DNA of 64,000 nt from NCBI GenBank assembly GCA_029931535.1, contig JAQPZY010001432.1, positions 1,240,001 to 1,304,000 of the forward strand, read 5' to 3'. Position 1 is the stretch's first letter. Every line of letters starts with the position of its first letter. The position numbers and the translations under genes are program-made. This document shows positions 53,779-64,000 of the stretch, piece by piece. This DNA is from Margaritifera margaritifera (lineage: Eukaryota > Mollusca > Bivalvia > Unionida > Margaritiferidae). The notes under the pieces were generated by a model. It had not been told where the DNA came from and made no database searches. It was given only the letters and a program-made list of their open reading frames with translations.

Positions 53779-55043
53779 TTGTCATTTGAAGAAAAAAAAG
53801 GGTAAAATATTCTGCAACAATGTATATACATGTATCTCCATAAAAGATGATACTTACATTTACTTCCATGTATTTCTGCGCAAAAAGGCTTAATCCTGAC
53901 TGCAGTAATTACAGTAGGTTGATTAGGTAAGTTGTTCATTGTCAACACTTAGCATAAATGCAGAGGCCCAAATCTGAGAAGATGCTGACATCATTTTTGC
54001 ACCCATGGACAAGCAAATTAACTCAATTCCATTGCCATAATTAAAACTGCAATTAGTTTTTTTTTTTTGTTTCTTAAAAAGATCGATCAAAACATGAAGC
54101 TCTTGACAACTATGTGTTTGGCACTAAAACAAGGCCAATGACACCAAACCAAGCTATCATAATGTCCCTGACACAGTGGTCAATGAGCGGGAAACTTGAA
54201 GTAAAATCTCATTCCGTTGTGAATCTTCCTGATCCTAAGGAGTCTTCTGTTTGTTGACCGTAATCTGATACCATGTGAACTCTGTACATGACTCGCTGCC
54301 CCATAGTGCGATATAATGTTGGTAGCACTTTTTATGTTTTCAAAGCACATGGCGGGGAGAGGCTGCTATCTTGTATAAGGAACCGATAAGTTGCAACCCC
54401 AGATTTAACCGTCATGGCCCAGGTGATTGCTCAATGAAATGAATGGCAGGACAATAGAGATGTAATCTCAGATAAGGTCTCGATCGACCGGAAATTAATT
54501 ACCCATAAGCCCATTCACAGAAAGTGGATTATCTCCACACATGGATGGATGTGATTACCATGGGCTTTGAGAAAGTGAGATTGACCTTATAATTATTTAC
54601 TCTGCAATTAGTTATATGTATGAAATGTATTTAGCAATAATAAAGTGCTCGTATTCATTTGCTCAGTGGAATAGTAAATAGTAGTTTTGGGCAACAGAAT
54701 TAAAAAAAAGTGAAAACTTTTTTATGAAACAAACTAATGCTTGAATCAAACATGGTCATTGCTTTGACCTTTAAATACATTCATTCAGTATGGGACAGGG
54801 TCTGACAGTAGATCATACAGTGCTTTTGTGATTCATACATTATGCAGGATATTTTCATGGATAAATAGTGAGTAACGTTATTCAAGGATACGTGTGATTA
54901 AAAAAGCCACAAACTGTGATTTTGTTGCTGTTACATCTCTCATATGTTTCCAAATTTCACTGGATTGCATAAAGTTTTCCTGAGTATTAATTATTATAAA
55001 TGAATATAATACTGTATGTGCTTTGAGAAGGAAGGTGGACATA

Positions 55044-55260
55044 TATGGTATATACTCGCTGATAAGTCGAGTCCAACTGCTAACTGCACAGACCCAGATC
55101 TGCCATTGCATAATGCATCATCAGATCTGGGTCTATGCAGTTTGTTAGGAGTAATCAGTAGAACAAACAACATAAACCCTGATTTGCCGATGCATTATAT
55201 GATGGCAGATGAGGGTCTATGTTGTTTGCAGTTGGAATTGACTTATGAGTATATATGGTA
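55044..55260 (+). mobile_element. Double-hairpin MITE, forward orientation
   Basis: TATATACTCGCTGATAAGTC left, TTATGAGTATATATGGTA right; hairpins AACTGCACAGACCCAGATCT and AACAACATAAACCCTGATTT. Confidence 0.9.
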
Positions 55261-56503
55261 CCATGAGTAATTTTGCATTTATTACTATAGCATCAGTCAT
55301 TACATTAGTACAGAGCTTTCAAGTTCATGAAACTGTGCATACAAATTAAACTGTAATCGAGCAATTTCCATTGTTCATCATTTTTCATAAATGTATCTTG
55401 ATAATATTTATCAGCATTATATATACCGTTGATATGAAAACAAATGAACGAGTGATTCTTTACTATCACATACAGCAGAGGGTGGGATGGGGCCTTTGAA
55501 TGTCAGCTTGGTTCATATTTCGTTGTGACTTCAAATTCATGGTCTAGCTTACCCACAAGAACCATGAAAACTGAGACCCCACAAATTTCAGGTGATTGAC
55601 AGTATTTCATACACAAGAGGTAGAGGTGTTCATGGGAGGTAGAGGTGTTCATGAATGTGGGTTTCTGTGATTTTCAACATAAAATGCAGAGTAACACCGT
55701 TGATTGTGCATACTTTCTCTTACCTCTATCCAAGCAATAATCAAGCATATACACAAAATTCACATTGAAATCTGAAACCAAAATTCAGTGACCAATACAG
55801 TATTATCCACAGTCCCAAAATTCGTTTTGTCTATAATTAAGATGAATGAATTTGATAAAATAGCAAAAGTTTAAGATTTATTTTAGCAAAATAGGCTTAA
55901 AACAAAATACATCTTCTGTGAGTAATATTTATCTCAAATTATATAGATTTTGGATTTCTAAATTTCCTCGAGACATGAATGGTCACTCATCTAAGACATT
56001 TTTTTTGGCAGGTTTTATTATTTTGTACAATAACTCTACTTAAATATGAATAAATTGCAACTCCTAAGTTTCTTACATTATCTTTGAAAACACAAAAGTA
56101 CACTTTTAATTCATGTTTAATGTCTTTGGAAGAAGATTCTACTCCAGGGACATCAATTGGTATCAATTTTATGCTGGCTAACATCTGTCAATATTTTCTC
56201 ATTGTACATGTAGTTTGTCCAACTCGCTAAATTGCATGTAATACATAGTGCACAATACACAAAATCATGACGCAGTTGTTGATCATTGCTACATGGACAA
56301 AAGTGTTAGTAAATAGGGGTACACTGTAGATGGCACTCAGTTTTGGTTGTGGAAATTTTTGTTTCATCCCCAAGATACTTTGGAAGATTCCATTCTCTTC
56401 TGTTCTCTGTTGATCAAAATATGACGGGAAATATGAAACATGCATACAAAATACATGTATAACTTAACAAGAATTGCAAACATAATCAAGGCCTTTAAAC
56501 ATG

Positions 56504-56797
56504 CAGTTCTCCCACGTTATAATGCAGTAGTTGGGGTCCATCACCACGATATATATGTAACCGTGATATATTGAGAATAGCCTAATATATAAAACAGTGG
56601 TATAGCGGGCACTATCAACATTTGGTAAATTAAGGTGTTTTGAAAAGGAAATGAAGATACAAGAGTAAGTTTCACCTTGTTTTCTTTCAACCATTATTGT
56701 TATGCATTGGTATGATTTTGGTCATGGGCTCCATTGTAGTACTGCATTATATCCAGAATCACGTTATGATGAGGTGAGTTATAATGGGGGAGAGCTG
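56504..56797. mobile_element. 294-bp TTATAA-type MITE
   Basis: Inverted ends CAGTTCTCCCACGTTATAAT and ATTATAACTCACC-side CAGCTCTCCCCCATTATAAC (reverse complement of the right end). Flanked by AACATG / TACATG. Internal GGGGTCCATCACCACGATAT and GGTCATGGGCTCC are also partly mirrored. No coding frame. Confidence 0.7.
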
Positions 56798-57664
56798 TAC
56801 ATGCAAAAGAAGCATCACACTGTGCAACATACAAAAGTAAAAGATGTTCTAAAGAGCTACAACTAAATTACAAGCTAACATTTAAGAATGTCTAAAAATG
56901 GAATCGATCAAATTAAACATCTGTATCCATGGAGCAAGAACATAAACACTCATCTGAATGGTCTTCTGATATATTATCAATATGAAATCGAGTTAAAAAA
57001 GATCAACTTTCTTTGGGAATAGGTAGATATGAATATTTGGGGCTTTTCAATTAGAAATTTTTTTTCCCAGTTTTCTCAGGAACGCTCTGCAGTTTGTACC
57101 CGTCAAGATCTAACTAAACAAAGCATGATATTGCTAAAATTTGGATGAAACAATTGAAGTCTTTAAATATTTTAAATTTTCAAACTAACCTTCTGTATCT
57201 CAATGCCAAGACCATCGTATATATTTCCACTAGAAGTGAAGGGCTTTTATATTGTTAATTCCATGCGATCTAAATCCTGGTGACTTAGAAGTTTTTTGGT
57301 CATAAAGATCTCTCACATGCTTCTTTTCGAATGAGTGAATCACTTTGTGCATGCAGAGTGAAGTGTCTTACATTGTTCAGCCGGTTTTAGATACGTCCCT
57401 AAGCAACCATTTGGCAAATGGGGTCTTTCCTGTACAGTTCACCCCTTCTGTAAAAAAGACTCATCCTGTATCCCAGCATACATCTGAATGAAACTAGTCA
57501 TGATCACCAAGAGGTATGCCAGGTTCCTCTAGAATGGTGTGTTAGTAACATTATGTAAGCCACCACTTCAGGTCGAAATGGATATGCCTGTTTTGGCATT
57601 TTGTTACTAAAGGTTGGTTAGAAAATCACAAAATATTATAAAAGAACTGAATCATTTGCATCCA

Positions 57665-57775
57665 ATTTTTAGCAATAAAGTGTTTTTATTTAGTCAAGCG
57701 ATATAGTGCTTTTATTTAGTTAGGCAATATTGTGCTTTTATTTAGTCAGGCAATGTAGTCCTTCTATTTAGTCAG
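57665..57775. repeat. About 30-bp tandem repeat, about 4 copies
   Basis: Unit TTTTATTTAGTCAGGCAATA followed by TTGTGCT. Confidence 0.85.
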
Positions 57776-59174
57776 GTTGCAGATGGTCCTGGAGAAACAA
57801 TAACTACTATACAGTCAAAAGGTCAGCTTTTATTTCCTTAGCATACCTGTGTATTCTATTCTTAATGGTTATAGGTTAAAATTAAGCACTGAGGATCAAT
57901 TTATTTGTTGTGCTGATCAAACTGAAGAAAACACCGAGTGCCAATGTGACCTAAACAAAGGTTCTTGGAATCAGGTAAATCCATGATTTTTTTTCTCTCA
58001 GTCAAACCAAGCACTGGTTGCATTTGTAGCCATCTTGTAGTATTTTGAATTAAACTGTATCTAAAATATTTATTTAAATCAACTGAAGTCAAGTGTATAC
58101 AAGATATTAGGTACATGTACTCCTGATGGCCCAAGTGGTCAGCTGGTCTTCCATGTGGAGTAAAGAATAAAGAGGAAACTACTGGATGGCAACATGACCC
58201 ACATAAATGCAGACTCCAGAGGTCCAACCTGGGATCAAAGGGAAGGAAAACCAGCACATTACCATGGCACCATCCAGACCCCAGCTTCAGTATACAGGCA
58301 TGGTATTAAAGAACAGGAGTCAAGGATAGTGTTATCCTATACTCATCTTACTGACAACATGATCTTTCCAGTCTAGTCCATAATTTTATCAACGACATCA
58401 TATCAAGTATTAAGTAATCAGAAGTATCAATGATGTCATCCTAAGTATTAGCCAATCAGAAGTCATTATCTGCTCATTTCACCAAGCAATTGAGTCAAGC
58501 ATTTGTTCTTATGGCTCCTTTAATTTTGGCAGTATATAAATAGTTGAACTGCACTGTTTATGTTTCTCAAGACTAGCCTGGGTACAGTCGTCGATATATG
58601 TTTGCTTTCCCAATATATTCTTTTCCTTTTATTCCCCCACTGATAATCCATCAAAAATAGATCATCATTAATTAATGGCATACTATTGAGATTGTGGCGA
58701 TATAGATGCCTGGGGACGTGATGTGTTTTCTGTGATGATTAATCCTATTAATAGCCAATTTACACATGACATTGACCTTATCCAAAACAAGGCAAAGATG
58801 CTTCTATTTGGGAACAACTTGATAAGAGTTATCGAACACGAAATTAGCCCATTGAATCCAAAGGGTAAAGCAGAGTGCACTACACTCAATGTTCACAGGT
58901 CCAAAGTCCATCATTCTCAAGAACTAAAATGTACTGTAACACAGGCCATCTTGAGACATATGCCACATAACAAAATCCATTCCTGAAAGTTTCAAAACTT
59001 TATTTCAAATAAAAGGTAAATTACTAGGGTTTGGAGTTTTGACATGGGACTGGGGATAAGATCCAAATAAACAAAATGTTTTCACCTACTAGAATAATTA
59101 TTCTGAGCCATATGATAAAGTTATCGATATAAAGTTTTCAATTCATCTCCCTCGAGATTTTACTAGAAAGTATT

Positions 59175-59395
59175 TACTGTCTATACTTGTGCATAAGTCG
59201 AGTCCAACTGCAAACAACATAGACAATGATCTGCCATCATATAATGCTCCGGCAGATCAGGGTCTATATTGTTTGTTCTACTGATTACTCCTAACAAACT
59301 GCACAGACTCAGGTCTGCTTGCACATTATGCAGTGGCAGATCTGGGTCTATACAGTTTGCAACTAGACTTGACTTATAAGTAAGTACAGATGGTA
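59175..59395 (-). mobile_element. 221-bp double-hairpin MITE, reverse orientation
   Basis: Exactly 221 bp. TACTGTCTATACTTGTGCAT left, AAGTAAGTACAGATGGTA right; hairpins AACAACATAGACAATGATCT and AACTGCACAGACTCAGGTCT. Confidence 0.9.
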
Positions 59396-59477
59396 AGTTG
59401 ACAAGATTCAAATGGTCATTAAGAAAATCGTATCAGGATAGTCCTGAAATAAATACTGATTAACCATAATGACTGTT

Positions 59478-59775
59478 ACATACAGTCAACAATAATCCTG
59501 TATTATGTACAGTCTACAATAATCCTGTATTATCTACAGTCTACAATAATCCTGTATTATGTACAGTCTACAATAATCTTGTATTATGTACAGTCTACAA
59601 TAATCCTGTATTATGTACAGTCTACAATAATCCTGTATTATGTAGTCTACAATAATCCTGTATTATGTACAGTCTACAATAATCCTGTATTATCTACAGT
59701 CTACAATAATCCTGTATTATCTACAGTCTACAATAATCCTGTATTATATACAGTCTACAATAATCCTGTATTGCA
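59478..59775. repeat. 24-bp tandem repeat, about 12 copies
   Basis: Unit ACAATAATCCTGTATTATGT followed by ACAGTCT; one unit lacks ACA. Generates a VYNNPVL-type frame. Confidence 0.93.
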
Positions 59776-59848
59776 TAACAATTACTGATTTTAAGGCTCC
59801 AAGATGTCATTGTCTAGGATTTAGGCAAAATATGACTGAAAATGTATG

Positions 59849-60260
59849 CAGCACTCCCTCATTATAAGGCCCTTCATTATAACACTATTCCTGTTGTAAG
59901 GCGAGTATGGTCATGGATCTCATCTCATTATGTAATAAATAGTGAAATTATATGTACAATGTACCGTATATACTCGCTTACAAGGCAATACCCACTGCAA
60001 ACTGCATAGACCCAGATCTGCCGTCGCATAATGCGTCAACAGCTCTGGGTCTATGCAGTTGGTAAGGACTAATCAGTAGAACAAACAACATAGACCCTGA
60101 TCTGCCGGTGCATTATGTGAGGGCAAATCAGGGTCTATGTTGTTTGCATTTGGACTCCTCTTATACACGACTATATACGGTACTTCATTATAATGTGGTT
60201 GCACAATAGTGATGTATACTTTATGGCTCCCATGGACAGTGTTATAATGATGGAGTACTG
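59849..60260. mobile_element. TTATAA-type MITE interrupted by a 221-bp element
   Basis: Left end CAGCACTCCCTCATTATAAG and right end (reverse complement) CAGTACTCCATCATTATAAC are related to the 56.5-kb MITE. GGTCATGGATCTCAT / ATGGGAGCC-like internal sequence also matches. The 221-bp element at 59962-60182 sits inside it, so it is the older insertion. Confidence 0.72.
59962..60182 (+). mobile_element. 221-bp double-hairpin MITE, forward orientation (best-preserved ends)
   Basis: Exactly 221 bp; TACCGTATATACTCGCTTAC left and CGACTATATACGGTA right. Hairpins AACTGCATAGACCCAGATCT and AACAACATAGACCCTGATCT. Nested in the TTATAA-type MITE. Confidence 0.94.
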
Positions 60261-61210
60261 AAATTGACTGTAACACAAGCTCACTTTCATCCACTTTTCT
60301 GCTACCTACAACCTAGTGTTCTATCAACAGCAATAGAGAACTGCTAGAAAAAGATGGATTAACAAAAAAGAGTATCATAAAAAAAACATATCATTTAGGA
60401 TTTCCACTAAACATATAATAAGCTCACTAAAATTCCTCCTATGTAATTTAATCCATTCATAGGCCAAGTAATGAGCCAGAGACTGGAGGTTGACAATAAA
60501 AATATGTTCTTGACTCAAGGTTTTTTATTTCATACTTGGTTTTATCTGATCAATCCATCATTTTGACATACTTTTTTATGCAGTAAAATATCCAATTCCA
60601 CCTGAAGATTTGTATTTCTTATCAATAAAGACAGTGATGAACAGAACTGAATGTTACATTACAAGTAAAGCTGCAATACACATCCAGACAGAGATGTGAT
60701 TTAAGAAAAGCAATTTACAACAGCGGGTTTTGATCAAAACTAATTTAACAAGTGCGATGAAGATGACAAAGATTAATAATACTCATTCATAGCAATGGAA
60801 GACATATATCATTTCAGTGGTGGACACCATGTATTAGTCATGCCCATTTACAAGCTTGGATTGTGAACAACAATAATATTGAGTGAAGATTATTTATCTA
60901 TTCTTACCTGCATCTGTTGAGGGCAATTAAGGGAACAGAATGGTTGATATGATCAAAGATCTAGTCAGTAAATTTAATTATAAATAATAGAATCCAAACA
61001 CATTTTCTATGTTTCAAGATAATGTACAAACAAAAAAGCAAGAACTGAAATAAAAGAAAAACTTCTGCAAATAATGTTTGTCCAAGTGGCAAGTCAAAGA
61101 TGGATCTCATATGAATGTTAATGGAAATGGGAGTCATCAAGTCTGACAAAGTGATGTTAAGGAGAGAAATTCAGGGGTGTGGTGCACTTAAAGCTCATAC
61201 TCTCTCTGTA

Positions 61211-61248
61211 TACCATCTATACTCGCATATAATCCGATACCAACTACA
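61211..61248 (+). mobile_element. Left-end fragment of the 221-bp element
   Basis: TACCATCTATACTCGCATAT, AATCCGATACCAACT: the first 38 bases only, then SINE sequence follows directly. Confidence 0.8.
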
Positions 61249-61342
61249 CCACGGTAGCCAACCATAGGCTGATCTGATGGCAGGATTCAAACCAGCACCC
61301 TTTCAGTTGGGAGTACAACATGCTAACTACACCATGGCTCCT
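61246..61342 (-). mobile_element. tRNA-derived SINE head, minus strand
   Basis: In minus sense: AGCCATGGTGTAGTTAGCAT (A-box), ACTGAAAGGGTGCTGGTTTG, AATCCTGCC (B-box), very close to the 8.9-kb SINE head (ACTGAAAGGGTGTGGGTTTG). The core is missing after about 100 bp. Confidence 0.8.
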
Positions 61343-61374
61343 GCCTCAATCAGTCAGCTCTTATGACATGCAGT

Positions 61375-61490
61375 AGATTTTTTGTTTTTGTTGGTTTAAG
61401 GGCACTTTTAAAACATTATTGGCTACATCATGCTGAGGAATTGGAAGTTCAGTGTCTTTTTCATGGAAACACCGAGGCAGCCTAGCACAT
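61375..61490 (-). mobile_element. SINE core and tail, minus strand
   Basis: In minus sense: CTCGGTGTTTCCATGAAAAA, GACACTGAACTTCCAATTCC, TCAGCATGATG (core) and TTAAACCAACAAAAACAAAA (tail). It is a separate 3' fragment, since in minus sense it precedes the head at 61246-61342. Confidence 0.75.
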
Positions 61491-62505
61491 CATACCTATT
61501 CCACATCCTTCGGCCTGCAGGGAAGAGAAAGCTTTGTGCTGAGACTGATCAAGACAGTCGGTGAATACTAGTTTGATTGGTACTATACAAGTATTACAGC
61601 AATACAAAAATCCATCAAATATTCGATTAATACCATTTTTGACCTTTCAATCTCGGGTAAAACCTTGTCTGAAAAAGTTAATGATGCAAATCATTTATCA
61701 AAATATTTTTGTCTCGTGAGCTGAATATTTTCCAGCATGTGTAGATAAAAGGCTAATTTTTATTTGCCTAAAGTATTTAGTATGTCTTCTGGTTGACAGG
61801 TTTATTTCAGTTTGATGACTGGATTTATAAATATGACAATATTCATGCATCAAGTCTTTGCAGTTTAATGTCCTTAGAAGTACTTCGCACTTTTTGAATT
61901 TCTGTTTTTAGTTTTATGATTCTTAAACCTGGCATTTATTTGTAATTAGACATAACAATCATATCATGCCTTCATGGGACAAATGAATGAAAAACAATTT
62001 AATATACTAATAACTTTACTAATTGAATACCTCTGCATGTTTTTGTGAAAGGCACTTAGCTCCCATTTCCTTGGCATGATATTGCCAATAATATGATAAA
62101 ACTGCCATTAAAATCAAGAAAAACAAAAACAAAATTACTAAACAAATGGATTTAATTTTTTTAATTTATTACATATATTTATTATTTAAAATTTGTACAT
62201 TTTATATCCAGATTTATTTCAGTTGACAGTGTTTTTGATTGTACGATATGGTATGGAGTTTCCCCATCTAGGAAATTCTTAATTGGAATTCTGTGAACTG
62301 CCTGTTTTACAAACAATAAAGTTAATTTTCCAATCATAAAATCTAAAATCTCCCTGGTTGGTGCCATACTCTTTTGGTAAGCATACCCATCAATGAAATT
62401 TGTATTGCATGGCTCCAACTTAAATACACAGTCTAGACATAAGACATATTTCAATCAACAGCTAATGTCAACAGTACCCAACATGTACATAAAGTTACAT
62501 ATGCC

Positions 62506-62726
62506 TACTGTATATACTCGCATAAAATCCAGGTCCAAATGCAAACAACATAGACCTTGATCTGCCATCACATAATGCGCCAGCAGATAAGGGTCTATGT
62601 TGTTTCTTCTACTGATTAGTCTTTACAAACTGCACAGACCCAGATCTGCCAGCGCATTATTTGACAGCAGATCTGGGTCTATGCAGTTTGCAGTTGGTAT
62701 CAGCTTATATGCGAGTATATAAGGTA
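62506..62726 (-). mobile_element. 221-bp double-hairpin MITE, reverse orientation
   Basis: Exactly 221 bp. TACTGTATATACTCGCATAA left, ATGCGAGTATATAAGGTA right; hairpins AACAACATAGACCTTGATCT and AACTGCACAGACCCAGATCT. Confidence 0.93.
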
Positions 62727-63359
62727 ACTTAAAAGTTCTGCTTACTTACATTTTTTAAATGGAGGAGACTCAAAAAATTTGCATACGAGTCCATTAAATC
62801 ACTTCAATAAATTTACTCATTTGTTTCTTCTTTTATCACAAAATAACACCTTTAAGTTAAAGTGGAAAAATATATAATTTAGAGACATCGGAAGGATAAA
62901 AACAAGAGTAATCTGAATGCTAAATTGTTGCCAGAGAAGAGAAAACCACGCCCAACTCATTAGCATAGTACATCATATAAAATCAAACTATTTTGTGTTG
63001 ACAATTACCCCACATTATTTAGTGTTCATTTTTAGTGCATACTGAAAATTTCATGAAAAATGGTTTTAAAAATGTTTGATCTGAATTTGTATATGATATA
63101 CAGTGGCAGCCAAATACATTTAGGTGACAGACATTAGGCCTAAATGACCGACAATCTGCCATTGTGCCTGTAATTCAAGCGATGATGCTGACACTTTTGC
63201 CAGCGATAGTACTGGTCAGCAGACCATATGTATTGGCACTTGTTAGGGTTTGAGTGACATACGGCAATGTTATTTATATACTGCCCCGTGTTTAGTAGTC
63301 CTTTATGTAGGCACTAATAGAGCATGGTTGACTGGTGATTTTTGACCAACAGTTCAACA

Positions 63360-63935
63360 GTGACCTGGATCTTTGGTTAAGGTATGTAGTCTTGAACTAA
63401 ATTTACCGTGCAATTTCTTGTTCAACTTACCATGACCTTACTCTGACATTTAGACCGCAACATTTAAAGGTTTCTTTATTACACTAAGTGCCAGGCATTC
63501 ACAATGTTTGGTGAAAGAACTTCCAGAACAATATTCATTGTGCAAAACCCATCTCCAAGTCAAAATGACCCTGACCTTTGGCTTCTTAACCCTAAAATCA
63601 AAAGACCTCTTCCATACCTGGAAGATCTCCACATACTTTGGTCATTGTATGTTGTCTAGAATTAAAGTTATTATGCAAAAAGGTATTTTTCTTTCAGTAG
63701 GGCTACCATATGTCCTCTTTTTCCCCGAAGTTGTCATCCTTTTTCGGTCCTTAAATCTCCTCTTTATCACTTATACATTATGGGATATATATGTGTCCTC
63801 TTTTTGTAAAATTCAAATATGGTAACCCTACTTTCAGTCACAGTGACCTTCAACTTTCGATTTTTGACCGCAAAATTAATAGGCTTCTTATCACTAAAAA
63901 TGTAGGCCATCCACAAACTTTGGTGAAGGTTCAAA
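63360..63935. repeat. Degenerate repeats with TGACCTTTGACC-like sequence
   Basis: Three related blocks (63405-63515, 63545-63650, 63838-63935) share GTGACCTTCAACTTTCGATT / ATGACCCTGACCTTTGGCTT, then CGCAAAATTAATAGGCTTCT and CACAAACTTTGGTGAAGGTT. This composition resembles a repeat common in mollusc genomes (recollection, not searched). Confidence 0.55.
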
Positions 63936-64000
63936 CGGGGATCCTACATAAATCTGAATATTTTCCCCATGACTTCTCCATGACAAATTTCTGAGTTTTC

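Larger units (their letters stand above)
52031..64000. other. Upstream noncoding region; no UNC5 exon found
   Basis: No TSP1 (W-W-W plus six cysteines) or Ig-type exon recognised on the minus strand, so this is probably the next UNC5 intron. Besides listed repeats, short plus or minus ORFs at 53194, 57901, 58723 and 62182 have no motif I can name. 53950-55030, 55270-56500, 57790-59160, 60300-61200 and 61500-62500 show nothing supported. Confidence 0.6.

Noticed and set aside
58683..58986. 87-codon plus-strand ORF
   Set aside because: No motif; opposite strand equally open; treated as chance.
3955..60294. A recurring predicted peptide (IDPDL...[17 protein letters not shown]...) in about 20 ORFs
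   Set aside because: Every instance lies in a 221-bp double-hairpin MITE, occurs in both orientations, and comes from palindromic noncoding sequence.
62182..62454. 90-codon minus-strand ORF
   Set aside because: No recognisable domain; the D-G-E-T-P-Y-H segment hints at an ankyrin-like turn but one such segment is not enough, and it fits no UNC5 exon.
52031..64000. Search for UNC5 TSP1 repeat 1, Ig domains and promoter
   Set aside because: No tryptophan-ladder/cysteine pattern or Ig Cys-Trp-Cys pattern with splice sites seen on the minus strand; they probably lie beyond the window.

Overview
This is one stretch of an AT-rich animal nuclear genome with large introns, tRNA-derived SINEs, miniature transposons and many tandem arrays. 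The protein is closest in layout to bilaterian UNC5. The SINEs, palindromic MITEs and TGACCTTTGACC-type repeats suggest a lophotrochozoan, probably a mollusc (inference; no taxonomic marker is present).

The only confident gene is on the minus strand: the 3' part of a netrin receptor of the UNC5 family. Fourteen coding exons (52030 down to 2235) have consistent splice phases and join into 726 codons plus stop. In order they encode the second thrombospondin type 1 repeat, a juxtamembrane stalk with two small exons, one transmembrane helix, a cytoplasmic linker with a DxxD site, ZU5, UPA and a C-terminal death domain. The Ig domains, the first TSP1 repeat, signal peptide and promoter were not found in 52031-64000 and presumably lie beyond the window.

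The introns are full of repeats. The dominant one is a 221-bp terminal-inverted-repeat element (about 20 recognisable copies plus fragments, both orientations). It contains two different long hairpins and ends in TA at both sides; the long peptides it appears to encode are translation artefacts. Other mobile DNA: a 186-bp hAT-type MITE with an 8-bp target duplication; a 486-bp insertion inside one of the 221-bp copies, carrying what looks like a transposase start; a 567-bp foldback; two related TTATAA-type MITEs, one broken by a nested 221-bp copy; a decayed hAT-like transposase; a LINE RNase H relic; and several tRNA-derived SINEs sharing one core.

Layout: 1-2234 downstream flank and 3' UTR; 2235-10381 death-domain and late UPA exons, with a SINE-derived array cluster at 7.7-9.4 kb; 10382-21941 an 11.6-kb intron with a 27-bp array and one unrecognised ORF; 21942-27974 the ZU5/UPA exons and linker exon; 27975-37853 three exons around the membrane; 37854-51868 the stalk exons, with large arrays just downstream of the 44.7-kb exon; 52031-64000 noncoding upstream sequence with more repeats.

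The most interesting points are the double-hairpin element family, the SINE head and tail arrays, and the arrays carrying GU-rich and UGCAUG motifs downstream of a small in-frame UNC5 exon.
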